A DNA stretch of 64,000 bases from Allomuricauda sp. TY007 (GTDB taxonomy: Bacteria > Bacteroidota > Bacteroidia > Flavobacteriales > Flavobacteriaceae): the NCBI RefSeq assembly GCF_010468565.1, contig NZ_WUEG01000004.1, forward strand, positions 255,925-319,924, written 5' to 3'. A program made the position numbers and the translations under genes. Below the pieces are notes generated by a model, which saw nothing but the letters and a program-made list of their open reading frames with translations, was not told the origin of the DNA and searched no databases. Below are positions 26,234 through 33,176 of the stretch, piece by piece. Positions within the stretch are counted from its first letter, which is position 1, and each line of letters opens with the position of its first letter.

Positions 26234-26446
26234 TTAGCTTCTCATTTTTCTATAAATGAAGTAGAAAAGGCCTGCCACCAAAACATAGGGCACGGCCATT
26301 AGGTAAACAATTCCGTTATTGATCGCCTCTGCAGTTTTTCCATCGGATTCACTTTCCACAACTGCACGGCACATAGCACACTGGGCTTCCGACACAGTTG
26401 GGAAAACCAATATAACAAATAGAATGAGTAGCAATTTTGTTTTCAT
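26234..26446 (-). CDS. Small exported membrane protein with a CxxC pair, in the cytochrome oxidase region
   Basis: A 70-residue protein with a cleavable-looking N-terminal signal (MKTKLLLILFVILVF to SEAQ), then CAMC (Cys23/Cys26) at the start of the mature part, a short soluble stretch and a C-terminal transmembrane helix (about 46-64) ending KMRS. The mature CxxC would face the periplasm. I do not recognise a named family. It is the last gene of a run containing a Trx-like gene, SCO and DUF420, seven bases after DUF420, so a role in copper or thiol handling for cytochrome oxidase assembly is a reasonable guess and no more. Confidence 0.75.
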   Translation of the reverse strand: MKTKLLLILFVILVFPTVSEAQCAMCRAVVESESDGKTAEAINNGIVYLMAVPYVLVAGLFYFIYRKMRS

Positions 26447-26453
26447 GGAAAAA

Positions 26454-26990
26454 TCAATATTGATAATAGGGTGAAATCATCACATAGACCAGAACTCCGG
26501 TAACCGCAACATATAGCCATATTGGGAAGGTATATTTTGCCCATTGCCTGTGAGCCTCAAAATCGTCGAGATACACCTTTGAGTAAGTAATCAGCACCAA
26601 AGGAATTACCGATATGGACAAGACAATGTGTGTCATCAAAATAAAGTAATAAACAAATTTAATGGGGCCTTCTCCACCAAAAACAGTCGTTTCAGAGGTC
26701 ATATGATAGGCTACATACATGATCAGAAACAATGCTGAAAGCACAATATTGGTCGTCATCAACCTACGGTGTATCAATTGTCTGCCATTTTTAATGGCTA
26801 TAAATGCAACAATAAGCAATATAGAGGTTAAACCATTGATTCCCGCATAGATCGGCGGCAAAAATGATAATGGCTTTGCATTTGGAATTTTATACCCAAA
26901 CAATAGAGCAACCACTAGTGGTACTGCTATTGAAATTACGGTAATCAACCTATTATACCGTTTTTCCTTCAAAGAAATTTCATCGGTCAT
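26454..26990 (-). CDS. DUF420 membrane protein (cytochrome oxidase-associated)
   Basis: A 178-residue DUF420 protein with five predicted membrane helices and the conserved histidine pattern of the family (RRLMTTN after IHRR, VAYHMTSE, MTHIVLS, HRQWAKYTFPIWLYVAVTG). DUF420 proteins are encoded with cytochrome oxidase and SCO genes across Bacteria and resemble CtaM, an assembly factor for haem-copper oxidases in Gram-positives; a role in oxidase assembly is therefore likely. The start ATG overlaps the stop of the SCO gene by four bases (26987-26990), typical of translational coupling. Confidence 0.88.
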   Translation of the reverse strand: MTDEISLKEKRYNRLITVISIAVPLVVALLFGYKIPNAKPLSFLPPIYAGINGLTSILLIVAFIAIKNGRQLIHRRLMTTNIVLSALFLIMYVAYHMTSETTVFGGEGPIKFVYYFILMTHIVLSISVIPLVLITYSKVYLDDFEAHRQWAKYTFPIWLYVAVTGVLVYVMISPYYQY

Positions 26991-27730
26991 TCTGCCAATA
27001 ATTTTTTAATGTCCTCTTTTAAAATTGTAATCTGTTGGGTTTCCCCTTCTGAGTTTACTTCTTGCTCTTCTGTAATGGTACCGCGATAATAGATCAGCGG
27101 GTTGCCAAATTCATCTTCACGCGAACGAATATATCCATTTTTATCAACCAATGCGAACATACCGGAATGCTCAAACCCGCCCGGGGCATCTTGGTCTTCA
27201 TTGGCAAAGATGTAAAATCCTTCTCGTGCCAATTGATAGATCTTGTCCTGATTACCTGTCAACAAGTGCCAATCCTTATCCGTAATCCCATATTTTTTGG
27301 CATACTTGGTCAACACGGATGGTGTATCATACCGTGGGTTGATGGTAAAGGATGCCACCCCAAAATCCTCATCTCCTTTAAAGGTTTCCTGCAGTTCTAC
27401 CAAGTTCTTGGTCATTACAGGGCAAATGGTAGGACAGGTGGTAAAGAAGAATTCCACCACATATACCTTCCCCAAATAATCTTCGTTGGTAACTAATACG
27501 CTATCCTGATTGTAAAATGAAAAGTCGGGAACTCTTCGTTTTTCTCCCTGGTTTACCACAAAACCCACTTTGGTATTTTTGTTTGGAACACTCATACGGT
27601 CGTTTTCCACGACTGTGCCCCCTTTTACACGTTTTGTAATTTCGTACACGGCAAAAATCCCAAAAATCAAGATGATTGCGGATACCCAAATGTAGGTGTA
27701 CTTTTTTTTATTATTTGCTCCTGTCGGCAT
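26987..27730 (-). CDS. SCO1/SenC-family copper chaperone for cytochrome c oxidase
   Basis: A 247-residue membrane-anchored thioredoxin-fold protein. One N-terminal helix (about 11-31) precedes the periplasmic SCO domain with the copper-binding pair Cys99 and Cys103 in TCPTICPV and the third ligand His188 in GFEHSG. SCO proteins deliver copper to, or reduce, the CuA centre of oxidase subunit II, encoded here at 52890-54014. The start overlaps the end of the Trx-like gene by 20 bases, and the stop overlaps DUF420 by four, so the three are made together. Confidence 0.94.
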   Translation of the reverse strand: MPTGANNKKKYTYIWVSAIILIFGIFAVYEITKRVKGGTVVENDRMSVPNKNTKVGFVVNQGEKRRVPDFSFYNQDSVLVTNEDYLGKVYVVEFFFTTCPTICPVMTKNLVELQETFKGDEDFGVASFTINPRYDTPSVLTKYAKKYGITDKDWHLLTGNQDKIYQLAREGFYIFANEDQDAPGGFEHSGMFALVDKNGYIRSREDEFGNPLIYYRGTITEEQEVNSEGETQQITILKEDIKKLLAE

Positions 27731-28343
27731 TGTTCTTTTTTAGGGCCAGACGGTATTCTGCCAAGATAATCTTGACATCGTCCACCATTTTATTGTTCAG
27801 TTCTGCTACGGAAGAGGTATCAAATCCATATTTGACACCTTCATCTTCGTCGTCGGTTCGTCCGCGTAGGCTTAGGTCTTTGTCAACTATAAAAACATTG
27901 GGTGTAGCCAAATCATCGTCCAAATCAATATTGGCTTGCAATGATTCAAAAAGTGACTTGATTTCGTCTTCGGCTCCAAAGGCAAAGTGCCATTTATCCA
28001 CATTGGACAATTTCCCCAATTCATTCTTCAACTCTCCCACTTGCTCTTCATTACCTTTGGGAACGACCATAATCATTTGAAAATCGTTGAACTCCCCAAA
28101 TCTTTTGTAAATCTTTTGATTTAGATTGAAAGCATTTCCTTGCATTTTTTCCACATTGTTTCCCAAAAAACCGAGAATGGTTATCTTGTCTTTAAACTGA
28201 ACGTTGGGATCCATTCGGGAAACATCGGACACTTTTTCGGTAAGGATTGGCAAACGTCCAAAATTGTTTACCCCTGATGCAAAAAACAAGTAGACCACGA
28301 CAGGGAGCACAAAAAGGGCGGCTAATACGATTTTCTTTTTCAT
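27711..28343 (-). CDS. Membrane-anchored SCO/thioredoxin-like protein without the redox cysteines
   Basis: A 210-residue protein with an N-terminal anchor (about 4-24) and a thioredoxin-like body: a KITILGFLG strand where SCO has its active strand, a helix NAFNLNQKIYKRF, FQMIMVVPKG, a DKWHFAFGAEDE strand-turn, and PNVFIVDKDLSLRGR, which parallels the SCO strand before the His ligand. No Cys occurs anywhere, so it cannot bind copper or do disulfide exchange in the SCO way. Start is the ATG at 28341-28343; a TTG three codons upstream is less likely. It overlaps the SCO gene by 20 bases. It may hold SCO or the oxidase during assembly; function is not established. Confidence 0.75.
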   Translation of the reverse strand: MKKKIVLAALFVLPVVVYLFFASGVNNFGRLPILTEKVSDVSRMDPNVQFKDKITILGFLGNNVEKMQGNAFNLNQKIYKRFGEFNDFQMIMVVPKGNEEQVGELKNELGKLSNVDKWHFAFGAEDEIKSLFESLQANIDLDDDLATPNVFIVDKDLSLRGRTDDEDEGVKYGFDTSSVAELNNKMVDDVKIILAEYRLALKKNNADRSK

Positions 28344-28357
28344 AGTGTTCAACCGTA

Positions 28358-28393
28358 CAAAAATAAAAAAAGACGGTTGGAAAACCGTCTTTT
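28358..28393 (-). terminator. Rho-independent terminator of the subunit III/IV genes, with overlapping promoter-like box
   Basis: An 11-bp stem (28368-28378 and 28383-28393) closed by a GGAA tetraloop is followed, on the minus strand, by a long T-rich tail. It lies 20 bases beyond the subunit IV stop. The T-tail contains TATTTTTG (28358-28365 as its complement), a match to the -7 consensus, so the tail may double as the promoter of the Trx-like/SCO genes; the upstream -33 match is poor (TTTT). Confidence 0.85.
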
Positions 28394-28412
28394 AATTTTG
28401 TTAAATACTTTT

Positions 28413-28796
28413 TTAGAAGTCCCAGGTTATGAATCCCTCGGTATATACATTATAAATGTAATCTGCTTCGAACAGCAGAATGAATATTAAATAACATATT
28501 AGGAATACGGGGGTCCATACAATTACCCTTCTTAGTGGTGTTTTTTCGTCCCTAAGGTGCATAAAGTCCCACGCAATGTAATAGGCTTTCACCAACGTTA
28601 GGATGATAAAAATCCAATTGAGCAATTTCATCCCCAAAAAGTAGCCGTGGGTCAAAAATCTTGGTTTAACAATACCCAAAGCAACTTCAATAGTGGTAAC
28701 TATTGTAAGGAAGATAAGTACGCCCCAAATTTTTTGGGTGTTCGACTTAAATTTTAAAAGTCCTCTAAAAATCTCAAGTTTATGTTCGTGTGCCAT
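28413..28796 (-). CDS. Cytochrome c oxidase subunit IV-like membrane protein
   Basis: A 127-residue protein with three predicted membrane helices, of the bacterial COX4-like (DUF, caa3-type subunit IV) family. The N terminus is hydrophilic and contains MAHEHKLEIFRG, then helices at about 21-40, 52-73 and 92-115, with KAYYIAWDFMHLRDE, a conserved sequence of the family, between helices two and three. Such small subunits stabilise haem-copper oxidases. It follows subunit III by 15 bases and is closed by a terminator. Confidence 0.88.
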   Translation of the reverse strand: MAHEHKLEIFRGLLKFKSNTQKIWGVLIFLTIVTTIEVALGIVKPRFLTHGYFLGMKLLNWIFIILTLVKAYYIAWDFMHLRDEKTPLRRVIVWTPVFLICYLIFILLFEADYIYNVYTEGFITWDF

Positions 28797-28811
28797 TTAA
28801 AATCAATGTTT

Positions 28812-29786
28812 TTATACCAAATAAAAGAATGTAAATACGAATACCCATACCAAATCCACAAAGTGCCAGTACAGCCCAACTTTCTCCACCATTTCGTAAT
28901 GGCCCCTGCGTTGGTATGTGCCCAAAATCACATTAAAGAATATGATGATGTTGATTACTACACCCGAGAATACGTGGAATCCATGGAATCCTGTGATAAA
29001 GAAGAAGAAATCCGCGAACAGTCTATGACCGTATTCGTTGTGGACAAGGTTGGCACCTTCTACCACTTGATTGGCTTCCAATATTTTGGCCAAAGATTCT
29101 TTTCTGTCCAAAAGGGTCTTTTCTCCCTCTTCATTCAATTGTTCGGTACGGATCAAGATATTTGGTGTTGCCTTGAAACCTTCCACAACTTCATTTAGAG
29201 AATAGGATGTTTTGTAACCTTCGTTCTCAAACCAAATTCCCTCGTTTGCTTGGTGCTTTATCCTTTCTTCCGGTAGGGTTTCGGCAAAATCCGACAAAGC
29301 AGCTCTTTCACCTGTTTCGGCATTCACAAACTGAAGAATTCTTCCCGAGTTCGTTTCTACCGCTCCATAATCCCCTTTTATAAAAGTTGCCCATTCCCAA
29401 GCTTGTGAACCAACGAAGATGGCACCACCGATTATGGTAAGGAACATGTAAAGGATAACGCTTTTCTGTTTCATTTTATGACCTGCATCCACAGCCAATA
29501 CCATGGTTACGGAAGACATAATCAAAATAAAGGTCATAAAGGCCACATAGTACATGGGGTAGTTTCCATGGAAGAAAGGCACGTGGGTAAATACCTCATC
29601 GGCAATTGGCCATAGCTCTATAAACTTAAATCTTGAGAAACCGTATGCCACCAAAAAACCAGAAAAGGTCAAGGCATCCGACATGATAAAAAACCACATC
29701 ATCATTTTTCCATAGCTAGCGCCGAGGGGTCTGTTCCCGCCTCCCCAAACACTGTCTTCTGTACCGGTACTTACCGTTGCATCCAT
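28812..29786 (-). CDS. Cytochrome c oxidase subunit III with a large soluble insertion
   Basis: A 324-residue CoxIII-type membrane protein. Transmembrane helices lie at about 27-50, 78-100, 108-126, 255-285 and 303-323, with the family motifs WFFIMSD, AWEW (129-132), ITGFHGFHVFSG (264-274) and YWHFVDLVWVF. Between the fourth and fifth core regions, residues about 138-253 form a hydrophilic, acidic insertion of roughly 100 residues absent from ordinary CoxIII. CoxIII has no redox centre and stabilises proton uptake in CoxI. It is encoded with a second subunit III-like protein and CoxIV, far from CoxI/CoxII at 51029-54014. Confidence 0.92.
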   Translation of the reverse strand: MDATVSTGTEDSVWGGGNRPLGASYGKMMMWFFIMSDALTFSGFLVAYGFSRFKFIELWPIADEVFTHVPFFHGNYPMYYVAFMTFILIMSSVTMVLAVDAGHKMKQKSVILYMFLTIIGGAIFVGSQAWEWATFIKGDYGAVETNSGRILQFVNAETGERAALSDFAETLPEERIKHQANEGIWFENEGYKTSYSLNEVVEGFKATPNILIRTEQLNEEGEKTLLDRKESLAKILEANQVVEGANLVHNEYGHRLFADFFFFITGFHGFHVFSGVVINIIIFFNVILGTYQRRGHYEMVEKVGLYWHFVDLVWVFVFTFFYLV

Positions 29787-29878
29787 ATAAAAGGTCGTTT
29801 TATTAAAACTTTCACAAATTTACATTTTTTGATGTATTGTAAAAGACAAACTTGATTGAAAACTGCTCCAATCAAAAT

Positions 29879-30460
29879 TTATTTCACGAAATACATAAAT
29901 AGAATTAGATATACCCAAATAAAATCCAGAAAATGCCAGAATGTGGCACCAAGCTCCATTCCCAACATATTTTCGGGGGTATACTTATTTCTGAGTTGCT
30001 GTACCAATACCACAGAAAGTGATATTAATCCTGCCACGACGTGGGCAATGTGCACCGCTGCCAACAAAAATACGTAGGACATTTTTATGTTGCTCGTGGG
30101 ACCAGTAAAATAATAGCCGTTTTCCAACATCTGGGAAAATCCTACAAATTGTAAGGATATAAATGTTATTCCGAGCACCAATGTGATGAGCAAAAATATT
30201 GTCCCGTTCTTTTGATTGTTCTTGGCTACGGCTTTTTTTGCCAACAAATAGGTAATACTGCTCAAGATAATCATGGCGGTGCTAATGAAAAATGCACTTG
30301 GCAGCTCCAAATCGCTTACCCAATCCTCCCGTTTACTACTCACTATGTAAGCACTGGTCCAACCGGCAAAGCCCATGATCAAACTCACAATACCGAACCA
30401 GAGCATCATTTTTTTTGCCCGACTGTTCTTTTCTTTCGCTGTTCCTTGGGTTAAATCCAT
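29879..30460 (-). CDS. Short cytochrome c oxidase subunit III paralogue
   Basis: A 193-residue protein with five membrane helices of the haem-copper oxidase subunit III family. Motifs: MMLWFGIVSLIMGFAGW at the start, ILSSITYLLAKKA, VAGLISLSVVLVQQ and a closing FWHFLDFIWVYLILFMY that matches the CoxIII C terminus. It lacks the first two helices of classical CoxIII and has no large insertion, so it is not a mere duplicate of the gene at 28812-29786. It begins one base after the haem O synthase gene stop and is 92 bases from the other subunit III gene. Confidence 0.88.
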   Translation of the reverse strand: MDLTQGTAKEKNSRAKKMMLWFGIVSLIMGFAGWTSAYIVSSKREDWVSDLELPSAFFISTAMIILSSITYLLAKKAVAKNNQKNGTIFLLITLVLGITFISLQFVGFSQMLENGYYFTGPTSNIKMSYVFLLAAVHIAHVVAGLISLSVVLVQQLRNKYTPENMLGMELGATFWHFLDFIWVYLILFMYFVK

Positions 30461-30461
30461 T

Positions 30462-31370
30462 TTAGTTTATAAACTTATCTATTACGTACACTATTTGAAT
30501 CAATGATATATAGGTGACACTGGCCAACATCAATTTCCTTGCTGAAGGATTGTCCCTGTTTTCGTATAATTTGAAGGCGAAGAACAACATGACCAATCCG
30601 GACAGCAGTACAATTACGGCTGCTGGAATAGAAAGATGCAATCTTCCTGTAAAACCAAATACGGGGATTATGGAGATAACGATCATCCAAATGGTATACA
30701 GAATGATTTGTATTGCTGTTCCCTTGTCCTTTTTGCCTGTAGGCAACATTTTAAACCCTGCCTGTTTGTAATCTTCGTCCAGCATCCAGCCAAGTGCCCA
30801 AAAGTGGGGAAACTGCCAAAAAAACTGGATCATGAACAACGTTCCTGGTTCAATGCCAAAATCATCCGTTGCCGCTACCCACCCCAACATAAAAGGAATC
30901 GCCCCAGGAAAAGCCCCCACAAATACTGAAAGTGGCGATTTGGTTTTTAATGGTGTATACACACTGGTGTACAAAAAAATGGATATGGCCCCGAACATGG
31001 CTGTTTTTGGGCTTAGGGCAAATAATGCCAACACCCCCAAGACCGTCAAGACTACGGCAATGATCAATGCGGTTCTCACGGACATTCTCCCTGATGGGAT
31101 GGGTCTATTTCTGGTACGCTTCATTAAAGCGTCCAAATCTTTTTCTATGATTTGATTGTATGCATTTGATGCCCCTACCATACAATAGCCCCCGAACATT
31201 AATAATAAAAGGGAAACTACATCAATCTGGTATGCGCCTAGAAAATACCCCGCGATGGAAGAGAAAACCACACTAATGGCCAGTTTGGCCTTGGTAATCT
31301 CCTTAAAATCGGAAAATAATAAGGAAAAGGTATTATTTTTTACGGAACCTACGGCAGATTTCATCCACAT
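30462..31370 (-). CDS. ctaB: Protohaem IX farnesyltransferase (haem O synthase)
   Basis: An integral membrane prenyltransferase of 302 residues converting haem b to haem o, the precursor of haem a for the aa3 oxidase. Motifs: ASNAYNQIIEKDLDALMKRTRNRPIPSGRM (residues about 72-100), carrying the Asp-rich NxxxDxxxD prenyl-diphosphate site, and LDEDYKQAGFKMLP, the second conserved motif. About eight or nine membrane helices are present. ATGs occur at 31370 and 31364; the promoter just upstream leaves a very short leader, which favours 31364 slightly, but I list the longer form. It is the first gene before the two subunit III genes and subunit IV. Haem A synthase is not in the window. Confidence 0.94.
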   Translation of the reverse strand: MWMKSAVGSVKNNTFSLLFSDFKEITKAKLAISVVFSSIAGYFLGAYQIDVVSLLLLMFGGYCMVGASNAYNQIIEKDLDALMKRTRNRPIPSGRMSVRTALIIAVVLTVLGVLALFALSPKTAMFGAISIFLYTSVYTPLKTKSPLSVFVGAFPGAIPFMLGWVAATDDFGIEPGTLFMIQFFWQFPHFWALGWMLDEDYKQAGFKMLPTGKKDKGTAIQIILYTIWMIVISIIPVFGFTGRLHLSIPAAVIVLLSGLVMLFFAFKLYENRDNPSARKLMLASVTYISLIQIVYVIDKFIN

Positions 31371-31383
31371 CTTTATTGGCTGG

Positions 31384-31415
31384 CAAAGATAACGCCAGTA
31401 CGTATCTTTTGCAAC
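31384..31415 (-). promoter_or_regulatory. Bacteroidota-type promoter for haem O synthase and oxidase subunits
   Basis: On the minus strand GTTG (31412-31415), a 20-base spacer, then TATCTTTG (31384-31391), matching -7 TAnnTTTG exactly and -33 TTTG with one change. The gene starts 13-19 bases beyond the box. Confidence 0.5.
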
Positions 31416-31456
31416 GAAAGCTAAAGTTTTATGATTCTTGGAGTTAAATCCATAAA

Positions 31457-31489
31457 AAAAGCCCGAATGAAATTATCATTCGGGCTTTT
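31457..31489 (-). terminator. Rho-independent terminator after tonB
   Basis: Perfect 14-bp stem (31457-31470 with 31476-31489) around the loop aatta, with A-run on one side and T-run on the other, so it can work in both directions. It closes the gcvH-vanZ-tonB unit and precedes the haem O synthase promoter. Confidence 0.9.
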
Positions 31490-31491
31490 CC

Positions 31492-31511
31492 ATTCCTGCC
31501 TCGACAGGAAT
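31492..31511. repeat. Short inverted repeat attcctg/caggaat
   Basis: A 7-bp perfect inverted repeat around cctcga, directly next to the tonB terminator. Palindromes of the ttcctg...caggaa kind are scattered between genes in many flavobacterial genomes; in this window only one copy is seen. It could also add a second stem to the terminator. Confidence 0.4.
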
Positions 31512-31524
31512 TATATAACTCTTA

Positions 31525-32229
31525 TTACTGTAGCTTAAATGTAATTGGAATACTGAAAGGTACTTTTACGGGTCTACCTCTTTGCTTTCCAGGAGTCATT
31601 TTAGGCAGTTTTTGGATAATTCTCATTGCCTCAGCTTCTAAGTTTTTATCCGGTCCGCGCATTCTAATGTTTCCGATACTTCCATCTTTCTGGATAACGA
31701 AAATTACGCTAACCCTACCTTGAACCCCCATTTCTTGGGCAATTTCTGGGTAACGGAAGTTTTTACGGATGTGCTTCTGCATCATTTCTTGGAAACATGC
31801 TTTCTTATCGCTTGCATTTTCACAACCTGGGAAAACAGGAACATCTTCAATTACGGCAAAAGGAACGGAAATATCCTCTTCCACCTCTTCCACTTCAACT
31901 TCCTCGATTTCGATCACCTCTTCTTCTTGGCTAGTTTCGGTAGACTCGATAACGGTCTCTTCCACCTCTTCTTCATCTTCTACAACCTCGATTACTTCGG
32001 GGGCAGCAGGTGGCGGTGGCGGTGGCGGAGTTTTGATTTGCTCGGTCATTGGCACTTCTTCGTCCAATTGATCTTCAACATTCATAGAAATGTCGTAGTC
32101 ATTGACCTTATCATATTTTTTCCACTCCATGGCACCGTAGACCAATGCCAAAACAGCGGCCAATCCTATAACAAAATATAGCGTACTGTTTCTTCCTACG
32201 TCTGCTTTCGGGTTCTTTTTTGGTTCCAT
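31525..32229 (-). CDS. TonB energy-transducing protein
   Basis: A 234-residue TonB-family protein: cytoplasmic Lys-rich start, one transmembrane helix (about 18-33), a spacer and a C-terminal TonB domain (about 135-234). The spacer holds a proline run (PPPPPPPAAPE, about 69-79) and an unusually acidic Glu/Val-rich stretch (about 80-125) in place of the usual Pro-Lys repeats. The C-terminal domain has FPGCENASDKKACFQEMM with two Cys, as in flavobacterial TonB proteins, and YPEIAQEMGVQGRVSVIFVI. It passes proton-motive-force energy to TonB-dependent receptors. A Shine-Dalgarno-like AGGAG lies 7 bases before the ATG, rare in this phylum. Confidence 0.93.
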   Translation of the reverse strand: MEPKKNPKADVGRNSTLYFVIGLAAVLALVYGAMEWKKYDKVNDYDISMNVEDQLDEEVPMTEQIKTPPPPPPPAAPEVIEVVEDEEEVEETVIESTETSQEEEVIEIEEVEVEEVEEDISVPFAVIEDVPVFPGCENASDKKACFQEMMQKHIRKNFRYPEIAQEMGVQGRVSVIFVIQKDGSIGNIRMRGPDKNLEAEAMRIIQKLPKMTPGKQRGRPVKVPFSIPITFKLQ

Positions 32230-32292
32230 CCTTTTTCTCCTTTTCTAAATTTAGTGTTTGCTAATTTAATTATTAATTGGTTAAATAAACAA

Positions 32293-32700
32293 TTAAAATT
32301 TCCATTTTAACGGGTTTTTCTTAGAAAAAACCCACACAATAAGCCCAATTCCTGCAAATGCGCCCAATGTGTTGGCCAAAACATCGCCAATTTCGGCCAT
32401 TCTATCGGTTGTGACCATATATTGTAATACCTCAATAATTATACCATATACGATTGCCAAGCCCACAACAATTTTTGTGGTTTTGCTCAATCCAAGGCTT
32501 CCCTTGGTTCTTTCCCGAAAACTCAAACAACCTACAAATCCGAACACCATATAAAATATAAAGTGTGTGATTTTATCGACATAGGGAATGTTTAGGTTAC
32601 CTGTATCCAAGTCCATATCCGAAAAAGAAAATAAGCTGAGTATCGTAATAACGATTACCCAGCTTACAAATAATAAGGTATATATATTTTTCTTAAGCAC
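32293..32700 (-). CDS. VanZ-family membrane protein
   Basis: A 135-residue protein with four predicted membrane helices and the VanZ-like signature ([19 protein letters not shown] and [32 protein letters not shown]), the latter containing the EVLQ and DVLANTLGA motifs. Function is not known outside teicoplanin-resistance VanZ, and resistance should not be inferred here. Its start overlaps the gcvH stop by eight bases, and it lies 63 bases before tonB, so the three are likely one transcript. Confidence 0.85.
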   Translation of the reverse strand: MLKKNIYTLLFVSWVIVITILSLFSFSDMDLDTGNLNIPYVDKITHFIFYMVFGFVGCLSFRERTKGSLGLSKTTKIVVGLAIVYGIIIEVLQYMVTTDRMAEIGDVLANTLGAFAGIGLIVWVFSKKNPLKWKF

Positions 32701-33073
32701 CTATCAACGCCTTGTAGTCGTCGGCACTCATAAGGCCTTCCACCTCAGAGGGCTCGCTTAGTCTAATTTTCACCATCCATCCATCACCATAGGGGTCGGA
32801 GTTTACTTTCTCGGGCTCGTCTTCCAAAGCTTCATTAAACTCAACAATCTCTCCACTCAAGGGCAAAAACAAGTCAGAAACGGTCTTTACTGCTTCAACT
32901 GTTCCAAAAACTTCTTCTTTATCCAATGTTTCGTCCAAAGTTTCCACTTCAACGTAAACGATATCCCCTAGCTCGCTTTGGGCAAAATCCGTAATGCCTA
33001 CGGTAGCGATATCTCCATCTATTTTGACCCATTCATGGTCTTTTGTATATTTTAATTCTGATGGTATGTTCAT
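32693..33073 (-). CDS. gcvH: Glycine cleavage system H protein
   Basis: A 126-residue lipoyl carrier of the glycine cleavage system; it shuttles the aminomethyl group between the P, T and L proteins. The family motif around the lipoylated residue reads [12 protein letters not shown] with Lys63 as the acceptor, and the N terminus KYTKDHEWV and GDIVYVE are typical. The other gcv genes are not in the window. It is the first gene of gcvH-vanZ-tonB, behind a good promoter, and overlaps vanZ by eight bases. Confidence 0.96.
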   Translation of the reverse strand: MNIPSELKYTKDHEWVKIDGDIATVGITDFAQSELGDIVYVEVETLDETLDKEEVFGTVEAVKTVSDLFLPLSGEIVEFNEALEDEPEKVNSDPYGDGWMVKIRLSEPSEVEGLMSADDYKALIGA

Positions 33074-33101
33074 TACTATATATTTGAATTAGTCGATGGA
33101 C

Positions 33102-33132
33102 AAATGTAACAGATTGCGGAAAGCTTTTCAAA
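33102..33132 (-). promoter_or_regulatory. Bacteroidota-type promoter for gcvH
   Basis: TTTG (33129-33132), a 19-base spacer and TACATTTG (33102-33109) on the minus strand match both consensus elements exactly. The gcvH ATG is 28 bases downstream. Confidence 0.6.
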
Positions 33133-33176
33133 GAAACTTTGCGACAAAATGAAAGAAAATCGGATAACCTTATGTA

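Noticed and set aside
26222..26246. Possible hairpin agct/agct at the end of the small CxxC gene
   Set aside because: Too short, and lies within or against the stop codon without a T-run.
32293..32700. VanZ similarity as a sign of glycopeptide resistance
   Set aside because: VanZ-like proteins are widespread small membrane proteins; the other resistance genes are absent and the neighbours are gcvH and tonB.
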